In this document: in pieces, positions 43,166 through 56,461 of the stretch
How positions within the stretch are numbered: the stretch's first letter is position 1
Layout of the letters: each line of letters begins with the position of its first letter
DNA from: Steinernema hermaphroditum
Taxonomy: Eukaryota; Nematoda; Chromadorea; Rhabditida; Steinernematidae
NCBI GenBank assembly: GCA_030435675.1
Contig: CM059622.1
Location: 2,356,001 to 2,420,000 of the forward strand
Reading direction: 5' to 3'
Length of the DNA stretch: 64,000 nucleotides
Notes under the pieces: model-generated
The model's input: the letters and a program-made list of their open reading frames with translations, nothing else
What the model was told of the DNA's origin: nothing
Databases searched by the model: none
Translations under genes and position numbers: made by a program

Positions 43166-45762
43166 GCCCCCACACCCCCACTATTTATTGCATTTCCCCT
43201 CCGTTGGAATTGCCGTGTCGTCATGTTGTTCCTTGTTTTCGTGTCCATGCGTCAGTTCCCCGCGGATGTCCCCAGCCTCTTTCAGAATTCGAAAAAGTCT
43301 TCTCCACTCACGTGTACTAACGGATCCAAAGCAGCATTCTTTTCTTCCTACTTCGCGCTGTGGTGTTGAAAATGAACAAGTGTCAATCTTTTGTGTCTGT
43401 TTCGTGCTTTGTGGGGTTACATGAACAAGGATAAGAGGGAGCGTTCAAATAACGGACGGGAAAAAGCAAATTTGCGTGGTCATTTGATTTTTTATTAAAT
43501 ATTTCGACATCGGAAAATCGATGTCGAGTGAACAGGTCTCTACTAGGTTACTTCAGGTTCAAACTGCGTTGCATTGTTGATCCACAAACTTCAACAGGTC
43601 AGTCAAAAAACAGAAAAACAAAAAACAGAAAGGATATTACAACGAACAAGGTGAATCGGTGGTTTCAATGGAGTCCAAAACCAAGTCCGGAACTGAGACT
43701 GAGGCCGAGTCGGGACTTGGTAGGATCGCTAGGTTCAAAGCCTGTGGTGTCAGTGAGTGTTCCCAGTTCTAGTCACGCGGAAGCCGTAGTCCCACCACCG
43801 CTGACAACAAGATGTTCGACACCTGGAATCCAGCTGCGTGACATGTCACCCTTAAGGTCGCCGACGCTTTGAGGACCTGTTAATACGCTGCTTTGGGACC
43901 AAGGAGGTGTCAGATGCAAGCTCCGAAGCTGTCCCTATTATTCAGTGTCACACAATGCGTAATGTCTTTGATTCATATAATAAAGTTAAAGTCATTCATC
44001 AGAGCGGCCGCGCAGAATTCGGTGTAGCGAGTTTCGGCATCACCACCCTGGCAGGACGTTGGAACTTCGGCTCCGTGGCGTTCCAAGCCTTCTGCGAGAC
44101 TTTGTGAGAGACTTGTGGACGCGGTAAGAGCGTACTGGCGCCATTCCGAGCCGACTTGAACCATTCATGGGAATTGCTACCGTTCGCGGGGAGCGATACG
44201 AAGAGATCACGATCAGAGAATCTGCATACGTTTGCCACATGCCCCCTCTTTCCCTGATCGTCAGCGCTTTCTTCACATCGGAATTACAAATTTTCGGTTC
44301 ACTGGTACCCGGTGGAAACTTTATCGGTTCTAGCCACACATGATAGCTGAACAGGAAAACTACTTGTCTCTGTAGTTAGCAGTCTATGGATGTACCCATG
44401 ACATCTCCACCGTTTTAGTTTTCAAACGAAACTGCCATTTTCAAGATCAAAACGAAATTCTATTTCCCCCTTATTTACAATCGAACGCATTCCTAAAAAG
44501 GCCGCGACAAAATTAGTGATTCCCATTAACACCACCACTATCGGAGAGCGGCGCTTGTTGGCACGCGTTGGCACGATCTTGTTAGTATTCGTGCTCAATA
44601 AATGGCGTTGGAAATCGAGATTCTATTTTCCGCTTTAATTAGCTTTACATACATCTCTCGACCTCGGATTACTCTCTAGCTTGAGTAGCTGAGATGGGAT
44701 TTGCCATGGGATACATGGAATTTGTCAAGCCCCTCTTTTACACCTTCAGTTCAGAAGGCTACTTAGAGTTTGTGTCAAAACAGGCTGAGAGAATTCCCTC
44801 ATTTTTGTTATGTATAAAACGAGCCAACGAATAAATTACATTTCCCTGTTTTTGTATGTCACCGTTTGTTTTTCCCTGTTATATTGAATTCCGACGGATT
44901 ATTATGACCGTGTGGAATCGTACCATTTGGCTTTCCCTCCTTCTTCTAGGAGTGTAGGTAGATGTCAGCAGATTACCCCTGACGGATATTGGAATCGTTG
45001 GAGAATCGCTGCCGAGTGTCTTTATTCATTTTTGTGTCTGAATTGGTATGTTCGGATTCGTGACAGGAGCTCGCGTGGCCATTCATGTAGTTGCACTTTG
45101 GGTACATTTCTTTCTTAACATCTGTTTACAACGCGAACGACGCGTTCCCTACACCAATTGAATGCTGTAGCTAAGTGGCTCTAGGCTTTGACCCATCCAG
45201 TATTCTATAGAGCAGATAGGATCTCTCCAGTAAGTGGATATGCAAGATATAAGAGTCTTATAAAGTGTGTCGGGTAGTGATAGGTCGGATCGTCCGTTCT
45301 CTCTCTCTGAGGAATGAGTTGAGTGCGCGGTCGTTCTAGTATCTTAGGAAGCTAAACTCAAGAAAAAAACGGTTATTTGGAAAATCATGAGGATCTCATC
45401 GGTGCTGTCCACTCGCTCTCTCTGAGGATCCCCGTATGAGTTGAGTCCTAGCGTTCAGTCCCGCTCGGCTTCAAATTCACCCATTTTTGAGGGTGTTTGT
45501 AATTAAAACAGAAAAACGAATAGATAGTATCATAGTCTTAATCTCGTTCATTTGTGTCCCTAGCGATCGTCCACTCGCTCTCCTCGGAATAAGTTGAGTG
45601 AGTGGTCATTCTCGACCGTCGTTGGTGGGGCACAATGATCGCCCCGGCTCCCAGAAGGCCTGCAACGAGTCGTAGTTCGAACGTCTCGACAAGAAGCCAT
45701 TTTTTGTTTGGAAATTGGTGTTGCCAGTCTCGCCGATCCTATCCTGTTCAATTTCAGGGTGG
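43166..45762. other. Gene-poor intergenic DNA
   Basis: No gene supported. A 99-codon minus frame at 44040-44339 looks somewhat protein-like, but no family is recognised. Three partial copies of a CACTCGCTCTC...GAGTTGAGT motif occur near 45293, 45409 and 45566. Confidence 0.4.
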
Positions 45763-45905
45763 CCCATAGATACTGTTACACGAAAACCTTGGTGTACCAT
45801 TGGAAAGAACACGAATTTCCTAACAAAAAAAAATGGTTTTATTCGACGGTGACAACATTTCTTTCCAATGGTACACCAATGTTTTCGTGCAACAGTATCT
45901 ATGGG
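45763..45905. repeat. Foldback repeat, 47-bp arms
   Basis: Arms 45763-45809 and 45859-45905 are inverted copies with three mismatches around a 49-bp loop. The left edge is preceded by CAGGGTGG, like the mariner-type termini at 49062, so it may be a related MITE. Confidence 0.75.
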
Positions 45906-48900
45906 CGTTGTTGCCGCAATGAAAAATTCTTTAAAATCCACTTTAAAAGCATTCACATTTGGCGTGGTTTCTTCTCAGTCCTTTTTCAGTGCGCGTCTAG
46001 GTCAACTACGTGTGAAAGAGCATTAAAATACTAATGAGAAACACAGTGGTTGACCGAACATTAAATGGAGAATTACATACTAAACTGTGACCGTGTCTTT
46101 GACCTTGCAACCTAGTCATTATTACCTGCCATGTAATCATGTAAATTACCTATGTCAATCTTCAGTGAATGGCCTAATAAACTCTATTCCATTTCGGTGG
46201 ATAGATATCTCATTCTGAGCCATAGATTTAAGTCGCTGTTAGTGGTATAAAGAAGAACAGAGTGTATCCTTCTTTGTCCAAAGTGCTCTTATTTCGCACC
46301 CTTATCCATGGTGGTTGCTTCGCTGCGCTATTTGAAGCGTAATTGCTCATGACGAGATCATGTACAAAGCCTCCCTGAAACCTCCCCTCTAAACTCTCTG
46401 CATCACGGCATGAAATATTCCATCATCTCATTTATCGCCATTATTATAGGTCACTACAAACATCACCATATTTCGTAGTTCGTGCTCTTCCTCCTGAGTT
46501 TGTTTGACTCGACGAAGAGCTGAATCCAATGAAATCCAACAAAGGTGGGGCATAGCGAACGGAACGGAGATACATCTTCGTTTTTTTTCCATTTAAAATA
46601 TAGGGTATCTTAAGTAAAACCCCCTTCGAAAACAATTGTTGAAAAATTGGACCCTTTTCAATGCCCATTTCAAACCAAAAGACTGATTAAATGCGACTTT
46701 AACTTGACCTTTAAACCAGGGATTTAAACTGAACCGGGCTCTCTGATCCAACACGCCCCCCGGCTCGGTATTTCGCAATTGGAGCTGGTACAGGCTCAGC
46801 TCACTTGGTTCCAAACCGACCCTGAACCGAAACATGTACTGGGGATGATTCCAATGCCCTTTTCGAACCAAAAGACTGATTAAATGAGACCTTAATTTGA
46901 CCTCTCAAGCCACTGATTAACCCTCCTCCCATACAGTTCTCCAAATTCCATTCGGTGCACGCGTAAATAGCATTCTTCTGCCTCCTCGAATTCTCCAAAA
47001 TCCACCATAAATCATCGATTCCGTCGATTTCAGCGGCGCCTCCATGCGAAGTCGTTAATTTTGATCGATCGAAACATTTCTCTACGGCATACGGTGTGCA
47101 TAGTTGACCGACCTCCTCCACTTCACAGTCCGTCTGTGTCTGCACAAACAGACTGTGATGAGGTCCGGTATGGTACGGTGAGGAGAGTGTGCAGACATGA
47201 AGAGAAGGTCGCGCGGGCGGCCAGCGGAGGGCGATGGCCGCCGCGCGCGCCGAATAAAGAAGGCAATAAAATTGACAAAAAATATTTTGTTTTATATGTG
47301 GGTATGCGTTCCTCTCAACTTCGTGTGTGTCTTTGTGCGCGTCAGACCCTCTTTTTTGAGCTCTCTTTGTGCCCACGATACGGAGGTGGTATCGATTTTA
47401 GGCTTTGACACACATTTGGGTATTTGTATAGCTGGGAGGAATATAATTTGACAAATAAATTTTTACACGCCTAAGCAGTGGTTGTGGGGAGCCGCAGTGG
47501 AAATGGACGAGCTCGTCACGAGAGTGTGCGGGGAAGATGGCGTTGTTTGCGAGGGTTGAGAGAAAAGAGGACCGCGAACATTGTCAAATTTTTGATCTTT
47601 TAATGGGCCCTTTCGTCAGCTTTCTTTGACCACTGATACCATCCATATCGTGTCCGTGGCCAGTCCGTAAGTAAAAACACTCAAACCATGACTGTCAATG
47701 ACCTCCATGACGTTCCATGGCCTCTTCGTGACCATTCATGACTTCCCATGACCGTCCATAGGCTGTCCATGGTCCATGGCCATAAATTAAAATGGCCAAT
47801 CCATGACTGCTCATGAGGATGACTCCGCCGCAATCACCCTTATTCATATCCGTGCTTTGTACCAACCCCTTGAACCGAAAGTTCTTTCAAATCTATTTTT
47901 CATTATGCAGTTTGAACCCCTTTTTTCTATTTTAGGCTGTGGACTTTAGACTTTCAAAAAGGGTTCTATTTTTAGACTCTGACGTCTCCACCTAAAACTA
48001 GTGTGATTCGCGTGTGCTTAACGTCGTTTTATTAGACAGTTTAGGGTTTCCATGCAACGAAGGACTTTGTGAGTTTGAATATGGTAGTACCGTATGGTAG
48101 ATCAATCATTACTTATTTTCCTATAATTATACTTAAGTTCAATCAGAATAAAAGTCATACGTTCGCTCAGAGTGTGTGTGTTCCTTGAGATGGAAAGGAA
48201 ATCGTGTGAAAAGATAGAATTTAACAAAAATCGGTCACTATTTTCACCACATTCAGCCGCGAAAAACGAAATTGATCTGAGGCTAAGTGACACATCCGGT
48301 CAGAGTCTGATCGAATTTGACAGATAGCAGCGATTCACATATCAAAGCGAGATGACCCAACATGATCATCCATTGAAATATCCCTTTGGAGGCAAGATCA
48401 TCATTATAAAGCTCGAGGGCCACATGCGCGCTGACCGAGCGTATGACTTTTATTCGATTGTAAGAAAATTAATTTTTTGTTTCGGATCTGGTCAGGAATA
48501 TCAGTAAACAATGGATAGTGGAGCGCGTGTGTGGGCAAGCGCTATCTTGTCTCTCCCCAGTATTTCTAATAAAGATAGCCCGCTAATAAAGATTCCGTTT
48601 ATTCCGTTGGACCACATGACGTATGATGTCCGATATCATCTCGGAGCGGAAAACACAAAGTAAGATAAGGCATGATCTCCGGCAAAACCCTTCCTATTGT
48701 AACACCCAAAATCATGAATCAGTGAGACTCAGAATTGTTCGAATTCGCTTAGGACTGGTTACATAGGACTGGAAGGTTACCCTTTTTTATTCATTTTGCC
48801 AGTATCTGATGTTATTTTGGATCGCAACAATGAACATCTTGATGATAAACTGCAATACCGTAGAAACGTAAGAGTTGTAGAATGTTTCGGGATGTGTGAA

Positions 48901-49061
48901 AATCTCTTCGCATTACAGAGCAGACAGCCTATGGAAACAGACAGTGTGCATGAATGACTTCAGTAATCTAGCTTTACTTTTGCAAAACCGATTGAAAACA
49001 AACCGTCGACCCCCGATTGACGTGCAAAATGAGACTGTCTAGGACATTTTTCCTCTTGAAA
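45906..49061. other. Gene-poor, repeat-bearing DNA
   Basis: No gene supported. A direct repeat of about 65 bp lies at about 46659 and 46851 (192 bp apart). Degenerate CCATGAC-type repeats fill about 47690-47815. A GC-rich block lies at about 47200-47260. Confidence 0.4.
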
Positions 49062-49243
49062 TACAGGGTGGCCCAAAAATGAATTTATATAGAAGTCTGA
49101 AATGTTATTTTTGTGACTATCCAAGCGTGGGACCGATCGGAAAACGAAAAACAGAAGCGAAAAAAGGCAAAAAGCGACCGGTCTGAATCTCTGAATGACC
49201 TTCCACACTTCTGTCTAGGTGCCCTTTTTTGGGGCACTCTGTA
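49062..49243. mobile_element. Mariner-like MITE
   Basis: The ends read TACAGGGTGGCCCAAAAA and, inverted, TACAGAGTGCCCCAAAAAA, typical of Tc1/mariner-type termini with TA. The core shares TTTTTGTGACTATCCAAGCG with the element at 52702. No transposase is encoded. Confidence 0.65.
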
Positions 49244-52200
49244 TATCGAATCGAATATTCGACAACCCTAGCCCCAGGGAAGCATCTCCTGATAGCATGA
49301 TATTCTTAAAAACCTGGTGGCCCTTTCACTGTCCAGCAGACTGCATCTTAAGGATGGTTAACACCCACACCAGAAATCTAAAAGTACTCTTTAGTTTGGA
49401 ACAAATGGACACTATGAACCTGCAAAACCCCTCATTATTCCGCTCAAGCGCACCTAGCACAATCCTGGCCATTGAAAGGCATCTATTCTAGGACGAAGAC
49501 TAGAAAATCCCCATTCACATTAAGCTCCCCTTAATCCGGAGCCCAAATCTCGGCATCTCGGCCCACTTTATTTGTACTGCGGAGCAATATATAATTTGAC
49601 AAATAAATTTTTTACACACGGCGGTGGCACGGCCGCACTCTTCGAGTAGACTCGTCGCGGCGACGGCCGCGTCGCCCGCTCGTGACCGGCGCCATCCTCC
49701 TCCACCTCCTCCACTCCTCGTTCCTTGTTCCTCGTCGCGTCCAACGACGGTGACACAACTGCAAATCGATCAAATTTAATTAAAAATTAAATAACGCATA
49801 CACCAATTTTCGGCCCTCTCCACTCTTCTGTCCATGTTGATTAATGTACATCGCCCAATTTGATGTTGCCATCGTGCATCGTCCGGCTCGGGAGCCGTTA
49901 TCAAAAAGGACACATTTGTGCTTTGGTGGCAACGATTGTAACGATCCCGCGCCGATCGATTTTTTTCGCTCTTCGGAGGTCTGCAGCTGCAAACTTTGAT
50001 GGATTCGATGTGTGATCGACGAGGTTTACGAGCGCCTAGGTAAGTTCCAGTCGCCTGCAGCAGCGTGGAAACCGCCGCAGCTGTTGTTTATTTTCGCGAT
50101 TTATGACCGATTTTTGGATTTGGACGAGGGAGGCGTTGTTTAGTGGGGCGCGAAACGGGTTGGGCGCCGAGTAGGTAGTCGGACGATTTGGGTGAGGATT
50201 TGTGATGTTGGGTACGGTAGAGGATTTGAAAGCCTGCCGAAAAGTGAGTTCTAGATAAATTCTGGAAATCGCTAGGGTATGTAATGGGTAAGCGGCTAGT
50301 GGGTGTCACCTTCTTGTTGAGACTGGACACTCTCTCATTAGCTGGGCTCTGAAATTTGAGAATTGCGAAGTATTCAAATTACAGAACTCACAGAAAATCA
50401 TTCATTACTGAGTGACCAAAAACGGCTTTCTGAAATACTTCTGACTTTGGAACAAGATGTGTAATGTTGATTTTGTCGGAAAGTCTAATGGATCTATCCA
50501 GAAAGATGCAATTCTTTGCATATTTTGTGGAACGGAAAAAAAGTTGAGAAAACCAAATTTGAAAACTGAAAAGATTTTAGAATCATCTGTTCTAAATGTA
50601 ATCTTCGAACCCGAGCTGGCTCACTCACTCACCCAGCTCGGTTCCGAATTTCGCAATCCGTAGTGGTTCAGGCTCGGTTCAGTTCGCTCAGAGCCGGCAA
50701 TGTATACCGGGCAAATTGCAACCGTTCATGATGAACGGTGCGAGAAGAGCACAGACGACGAGAGACAAATGGTATGGGGCGACGGGGCAGAAGGCATCCG
50801 ATTTTCTGTCGTCGTCTTCGCTCTTTTCGAACCGCTCCTTGCGATCATCTGCCGGAAGCCGGCTAGGATTGTGGGATTTCAAAAAATTCGGCATAACTGC
50901 TTCGAATATTTGAAATAAATTAAAATTTACATGCAGAGAGCTATCCGCCAAAATGCTGCAATCCCAAACGATCAAAAGCTGCTTCGAGATGGAATACGGT
51001 AGATTAGCAAACTAGCAAATAACCACAATTTTACTTTTCTCATTCTGTACCTGATTCGGATTTGATCATAAAGTTGTACCCTGTTTTATGGCCCTAGATT
51101 AATTTAGTGTTTAGTGTTCGGATCTTCTGTTGATTCTGTAAATTCTTTAAATCAATGGCTTAGGCTTACCAATTACAGAACTTGGACTGCTGTTTGGGGT
51201 GTGGCTTTTGATTTTTAGTCTTTTGATTGTACTGGGCGGCAACATTAGGTCAAAACCACTAGAAAATCTCTGGAATTAGTAAGTCGCGCTGCAAAAAAGG
51301 CGGATTTTAACTCAACTCTAATCGCTAAAGTTCTGACGGCTTAGTCAGCTTTTGTGTCGCCCTGTAGTTGTACGCGAATCATGCTTGTGATGAATGCTTA
51401 GCCTCAAAAACTCAAATGATGTGAGTGACTAATTGGCAGAATGTGCTTTGAAAAAATCGTCATATTTCCCATTGAACGCCTCGGTTTTGTGTTTTGAGCC
51501 AATCGAACGAGCAAATAAAAACATTTCCTCCGTTTCACAATCGTCTCTTTGAGGTCAACACATTGTAGGGCGCTGGAGCCATTGAAAGATGTACTCAATT
51601 CACCAGTTGCGTACGAATGATCCCACAGTGATTTTTCGAATTCCCAATTGCCTATTCGGAAGATAATTCGAAGCGTTGCGATTTTTAAATTAGATGTGCT
51701 TTCGCCATATGGTGCTCCACCACTTGAGATATGGCGATTTTGCGTTGAAGCCAAACCTATATGATACTGTAATTTTTTGCTGCTAGCTCTATCAAGATGC
51801 AGATTGTCAGAGTGCGCTCTTCTTTTGTGCCAGAAATGTCAAAATCATCCTGTGTTCATGTACACATAAGGATACGGGCATCCTTAACAAACAATGACTG
51901 ATGTTGATAAATCTGAACGTCAGTATCCCTATGAAACATGCCATCATTTCTGTTATGTACGCGCCGCAATTATACTCAACGCTTGAAAAGAGCCTGTCAC
52001 CAGAGTCCCTCTTTCAAAAGACCCCTATCGAATCGCAAACATATGCTCCCATTTTGACCGATGACGGTTACGTGTCTTTCGCCTCTCCCATTTGTCTCTT
52101 TTGGATTATTTATCGACCTCTTTTCTCTCCCCGATGGCAAACATTCCCTCTCTATTCGACGTCTCAAAATCGTCATATTTCCCATTGAACGCTTTAATGA

Positions 52201-52701
52201 CTCACGACAACATGTTCATTGTGTTGTAGCGCCTTGTTTTCTACTTCATCGGCTTCCTCCAAATCGACGACTTCCTCGATGGGGGTATGTCAGGAAGTGC
52301 GCCGGCCACGTGACCGATCTTATCGCCGGCAGCAAAAGAAAAAGGCGCGAAAAGCGCTATCAGCAGCAGCTTGTGCGTTGCAGGTGCAACAATTCTTGCT
52401 TTAAATTTTGCAAACTACAGTATCCCATCCCGGCTTTACGGCCAAATGGTCGATTTGAATTTAATTCGATTTTACCCTTTTTTTGCCTCCTCTTCCTCCC
52501 CCTCGGACTCCCCACCGCGAGACGACATCGACGCAACTCTACTTTGCTGCGCTGCAGCAGCGACCGATCGCATCACGTGTCCTTTCCGCGAATATTACAC
52601 TGCACGCGCATTTTTCTTCACGCGATGTTTGATTGTTTTGGGCCGCATTCCGTGTTTTAATATTAAGTTTCGCTCCTATTTTTGCTATTGTGCTGCTATG
52701 T
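49244..52701. other. Gene-poor intergenic DNA
   Basis: No gene supported. Position 49591-49617 repeats almost exactly the ATAATTTGACAAATAAATTT block at 47443. GC-rich DNA follows at about 49620-50100. A 26-bp direct repeat occurs at 51454 and 52166. Confidence 0.4.
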
Positions 52702-52861
52702 AGACAGGAGTCTAACACGAGTCTATAATATCATTTTTGTGACTATCCAAGCGCGATACCGATCGGAAAACGGAAAAGAGAAGCGCGAAAAGGCAAAAAG
52801 CGATCGGTCTAATCGGCCCCAATTTTTTCTGTCAAGGTGCGCTTTTTTGGGTCACCCTGTA
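52702..52861. mobile_element. Second copy of the mariner-like MITE, left end eroded
   Basis: The core matches the element at 49062 (GTGACTATCCAAGCG, CCGATCGGAAAACG, AAAAGGCAAAAAGCGA). The right end keeps GGGTCACCCTGTA. The left terminal repeat is no longer recognisable. Confidence 0.55.
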
Positions 52862-53351
52862 TATACGCTTTTATTTCACCTTTATTTTTGAGAAAAATCG
52901 AAAAAGTCATTGGTGCAGAAGTACTTAATTGTGAAATCAACTTATTAAATACATATTGTGGAACTTCCTTAAAGTGACCACATGCATGATAGTTGCACAG
53001 CCTTTTAATCAACTCACCGTTTGTAGTGAAACCAAAAGGCAAAAAGATGAAATAAGTTTGTTAATTGGAAAATTGATAGTTGTCTGTCTCACAAGGGAAG
53101 GCCTTCTTTTATGGGGAACGCTTTCTCGAAAGGTTGGCAGCGGTCAGACAACAGACATGGCTAGGCGTCATTGCTGCAAGTCTCGCGTATCGGAAGATGT
53201 TGATGCTGACATAGCACCAGCTTAGAATGTGCACCAAAACATTTTTTGGTTCAATACCTCAGATATTCGATGGGTATAGGATCAGTGACGTGGACGTCAG
53301 TGGAGCTCGGCCAGCTGGTGCGAGTGGTGTTTTTTGGCAATAAAGGGTCAT

Positions 53352-53600
53352 GTTCAAAATCGAAGATTTTCGAATATAGCCATTGTTTCAGAGGATCTAC
53401 GGTGAGACTCTCAATAAGACTGGTACAACATTAACTTCGGCTTTCTTCATCTTAATCACCGTATCACTATTGCAAAAAGTTGCATAAAACGATATTCAAT
53501 GGATAGAGTCTTGTTCAAAATCGAAGATTTTCAAATTTCACAAGATACAGAATCAGAATCATTTTCAGAGGACCTACGGTGAGACTGTCCATAAGACACT
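53352..53600. repeat. Tandem duplication, two diverged copies
   Basis: GTTCAAAATCGAAGATTTTC at about 53352 and 53513, and CCTACGGTGAGACT-like blocks at about 53393 and 53573, mark two copies offset by about 161-180 bp. No coding frame is shared. Confidence 0.55.
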
Positions 53601-53676
53601 CATTTTTACTTGACATTACTCACTTTACAACTTTACAGTTTTTTCGCCCATTTTAGCCATTTACATGAGCGCCAAT

Positions 53677-53807
53677 CTTGCCACCCGCAGGGCTATGGTG
53701 TCTTGCCGCCCGCAGTGCTATTGGTGTCTTGCCGCCCGCAGGGCTACAGTTTTAGGCCCCAACTTCACCCTTATCCATGAGCGCCAATCTTGCCGCCCGC
53801 AGGGCTA
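53677..53807. repeat. Four copies of a 19-bp motif
   Basis: CTTGCCGCCCGCAGGGCTA, with at most one change per copy, occurs at 53677, 53702, 53728 and 53789. The outer copies are both preceded by CATGAGCGCCAAT. It has no obvious relation to a gene. Confidence 0.8.
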
Positions 53808-56146
53808 CAGGCTAATTGGCTTTTAGTACCTGGAGGGCGCGAATTCGCGCGCAGCCGGGTTTATAAGAATTACGCTAACTGGTCGAAGTCACCATCATCT
53901 GAAACAACGAAATATCATATGTTCGTACATGAACTTCCAAAGTTGCACGTAGCATCGCTGTAGTTTCTGGAATATCTGGAATGGCTGAACTACAAGTCAT
54001 TTGACACACTTTTGTTCTCGCTACGGTTGATTGTTTGTAGCATGACTGTAACAAAATATACCAAGTTGATACTTTTCGCTGTATGGTTCTTGCTCTGTAT
54101 CCTGTTTGTCCTTTTGATAGTTTGAATTTTCGCCAGTTTCTCAGGCAACTAGATGGAATCGGCTAGTAAATTGATGTTAACACTACGAGGAAGAGGATAT
54201 GCCTTCAGGTGCTCAGGCGCTCAGTCCCAGAGATGGGCATTGGCTCAGCCGTCAACCGGCTCACGAATCGGCTATTCCTCAATGCATCTACTTCTTCGCT
54301 TGTTTGTAGTGTGCGACGAGTTCTCTGCACTCCTGTTTTTGTTCCACTCCGCTTCCGAGTGTTGTTTATATAGTGAACGAATCATGCTGTTCCACTAACG
54401 GGTTTCCAATGTCTTTCTACAAGTATTTTATTTATAGAAAATCAATCGTAGAGGAAGCAAACTCTCGAGGACAACCGTACTTCCCATTCCTTTATTAATT
54501 TTGAGAATCCATGACCGACTTTCGGTCTCCCAACCTTATTAGTTTCTCATCGTATTTTATGGCCTCGCGACAAAGATCACAAAATTACATAATCTTTTAT
54601 ACTTTCTTAGTGGAAAGACAAACGTATGTCAGACGTACATGATGTAGCTGGCCGATTCTCTTCCGTGAACTGGTTTCTGACGTCGTATTTTTGTGAAATT
54701 TCTTTTGTGACGCTTTTATGAAAGGGTCGTTAGTGTATCGTCTTGTTAGCTGATAGTAGGCTATGTGATGATAGGTCAAAAGTGCCCTGCCAAGGCGACC
54801 ACATTCGGGGACCACATCTGCGCACAAAGACCAAAATTCCACATGTTCTCCTTTCGCCTTTCTCCGCATATGCTTGACGATGATGATAGTGATCAATCGC
54901 GATAATATGAAGTGCAGACGTGCTTGGATCGTAAGAATCGGATAGGATCGGATTGCGCCCTTTACCCAAGATGCTTCTATTGGGTTGGTACATTGAAAAG
55001 GCACCTGTGATAAACATTCCCTATGTTCATAGCACTTTGTGTCAGATCCAAATAGATTGACGCACTGTTGAGGGCTGTTAATTCTAACGAAGAAAGGATC
55101 CATAATTGCTCAAACGGACTTATATGTATATGTATATTCTTCTGCCTTCTTTCAACCGATATCAATCGATCTGTACGGATAATGGTTCTATTTTGTAGCG
55201 CCGTACGCGCTGCGAAGATTCATTTGCATAATGGCGCCAAACGGAACAATCGGTCGGCTAGAGCTGTCGGCATTCAATACCCGCGATCGCACTTCCTCTA
55301 CTTGCGTTCTTTGTGCCGCGTTCTCAGATATGATTCTATCGAATTTTGGTGGATGTTGAATCGACTATCACAGAAGATATGTTTACCTTAAACGTGTTAT
55401 ATTGTGGTCACTGAAGCATCGTATCCGTCAGCCATCTCCGGCTGTGAATCTTGCCTCAATAGTCTTCGAGCTTTTTCAATATACATTACAAACGGGTCTT
55501 ATAACTTAACGAAGAAGAACCGCTTCCAATCGATCAATGAACAAGTGAACGAGAGTGTGTAATTAGTTGTGCTTTCGATGAAATATTTTCTAAACTTCTA
55601 TTCCAAAAAAGACTGCGATTACCTCCCGAATTCCACGGAAATCGCAGGTGATTCATGCGCCATATTAACGGAATTTAATGTACACATTAATGTGGACTCG
55701 GAATGATGTGACTTGCCGGAATCAATCTAAAGCGCTATTTTCATCCTTCTATGCGTTTTCGGAATTGCTCTTTCTGTCGCAAGCGGGTGTCACCACTGGC
55801 ATCGAAACGACAGAAGTCTCCGTTTTCTCTTGTTAGCCCAGTTCCTAGAGTCCAGCTCGATTTCTGCGGGCACAAACGAAAATCTCCGAATGAACTACAA
55901 ACTATGAGTGAACTATTATTGTCCATTTTCTTTCCCAATACAAATTTCATTCAGCATTCAAGAAGGGCGTTTTTTGTGGACAAGTCATCAATGTAGAAGC
56001 AGTTTGTTTCATTGATCAATAACTTCATTTTCTTTCCTTTCGAGGATAAGCGGGTCTTCCATGTCCATTGCACCATTTGTGTATGTGTCTCAAAGTCAAT
56101 CTTAAATGTCTTTTATTACAATAAGTATGTGACTTTTCTCCATATT
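53808..56146. other. Gene-poor intergenic DNA
   Basis: A 168-codon minus frame at 54597-55103 overlaps a 95-codon minus frame at 54730-55017. Both look somewhat protein-like, but neither has a domain or a convincing exon chain, and I do not call a gene. Confidence 0.35.
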
Positions 56147-56461
56147 CTACAAGGAGATTCTGCCATCCAGCAGTGACCGTGGCGGTCGGATCAAGAAAAA
56201 AACTAAAAAAGGGTATTTTCCACTGGTGGCATATACATATGCGTGTGAAATTTGAACCAGGCCGACGTAATGCGGGTCATGCCGTTCCTTTGCAACGCAG
56301 CTGTTTGAACCGCTTTGCCTGAACCTTCCGCACGTGTCCATTACATATTGGCCTACACAAGAGACATAAATTCTGCCATCCTGGGGCGATGGATGTAAGG
56401 CTTTTGTACATGGGAATCGGTGAAGGGCTACGTGCAGATCGGGATGACTACAGTGTGGCAA
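56147..56461 (-). other. Cysteine-rich frame with chitin-binding-like spacing
   Basis: A 104-codon frame includes HPSPQDGRIYVSC, then VGQYVMDTC, then RFRQSGSNSC. The spacing resembles the second half of a CBM14 (peritrophin-A) chitin-binding module, with one expected Cys missing. No signal peptide or exon partners are visible. It may be a single exon of an unrecognised gene, a pseudogene or chance. Confidence 0.3.

Noticed and set aside
44003..44020. NotI and EcoRI sites side by side, suggesting vector or adaptor contamination
   Set aside because: The flanks do not read as vector sequence to me and continue into ordinary genomic composition; two restriction sites alone are weak evidence.
54597..55103. 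168-codon minus frame considered as a gene
   Set aside because: Two overlapping frames look equally protein-like, no exon chain or domain supports either, and no start or signal context is convincing.
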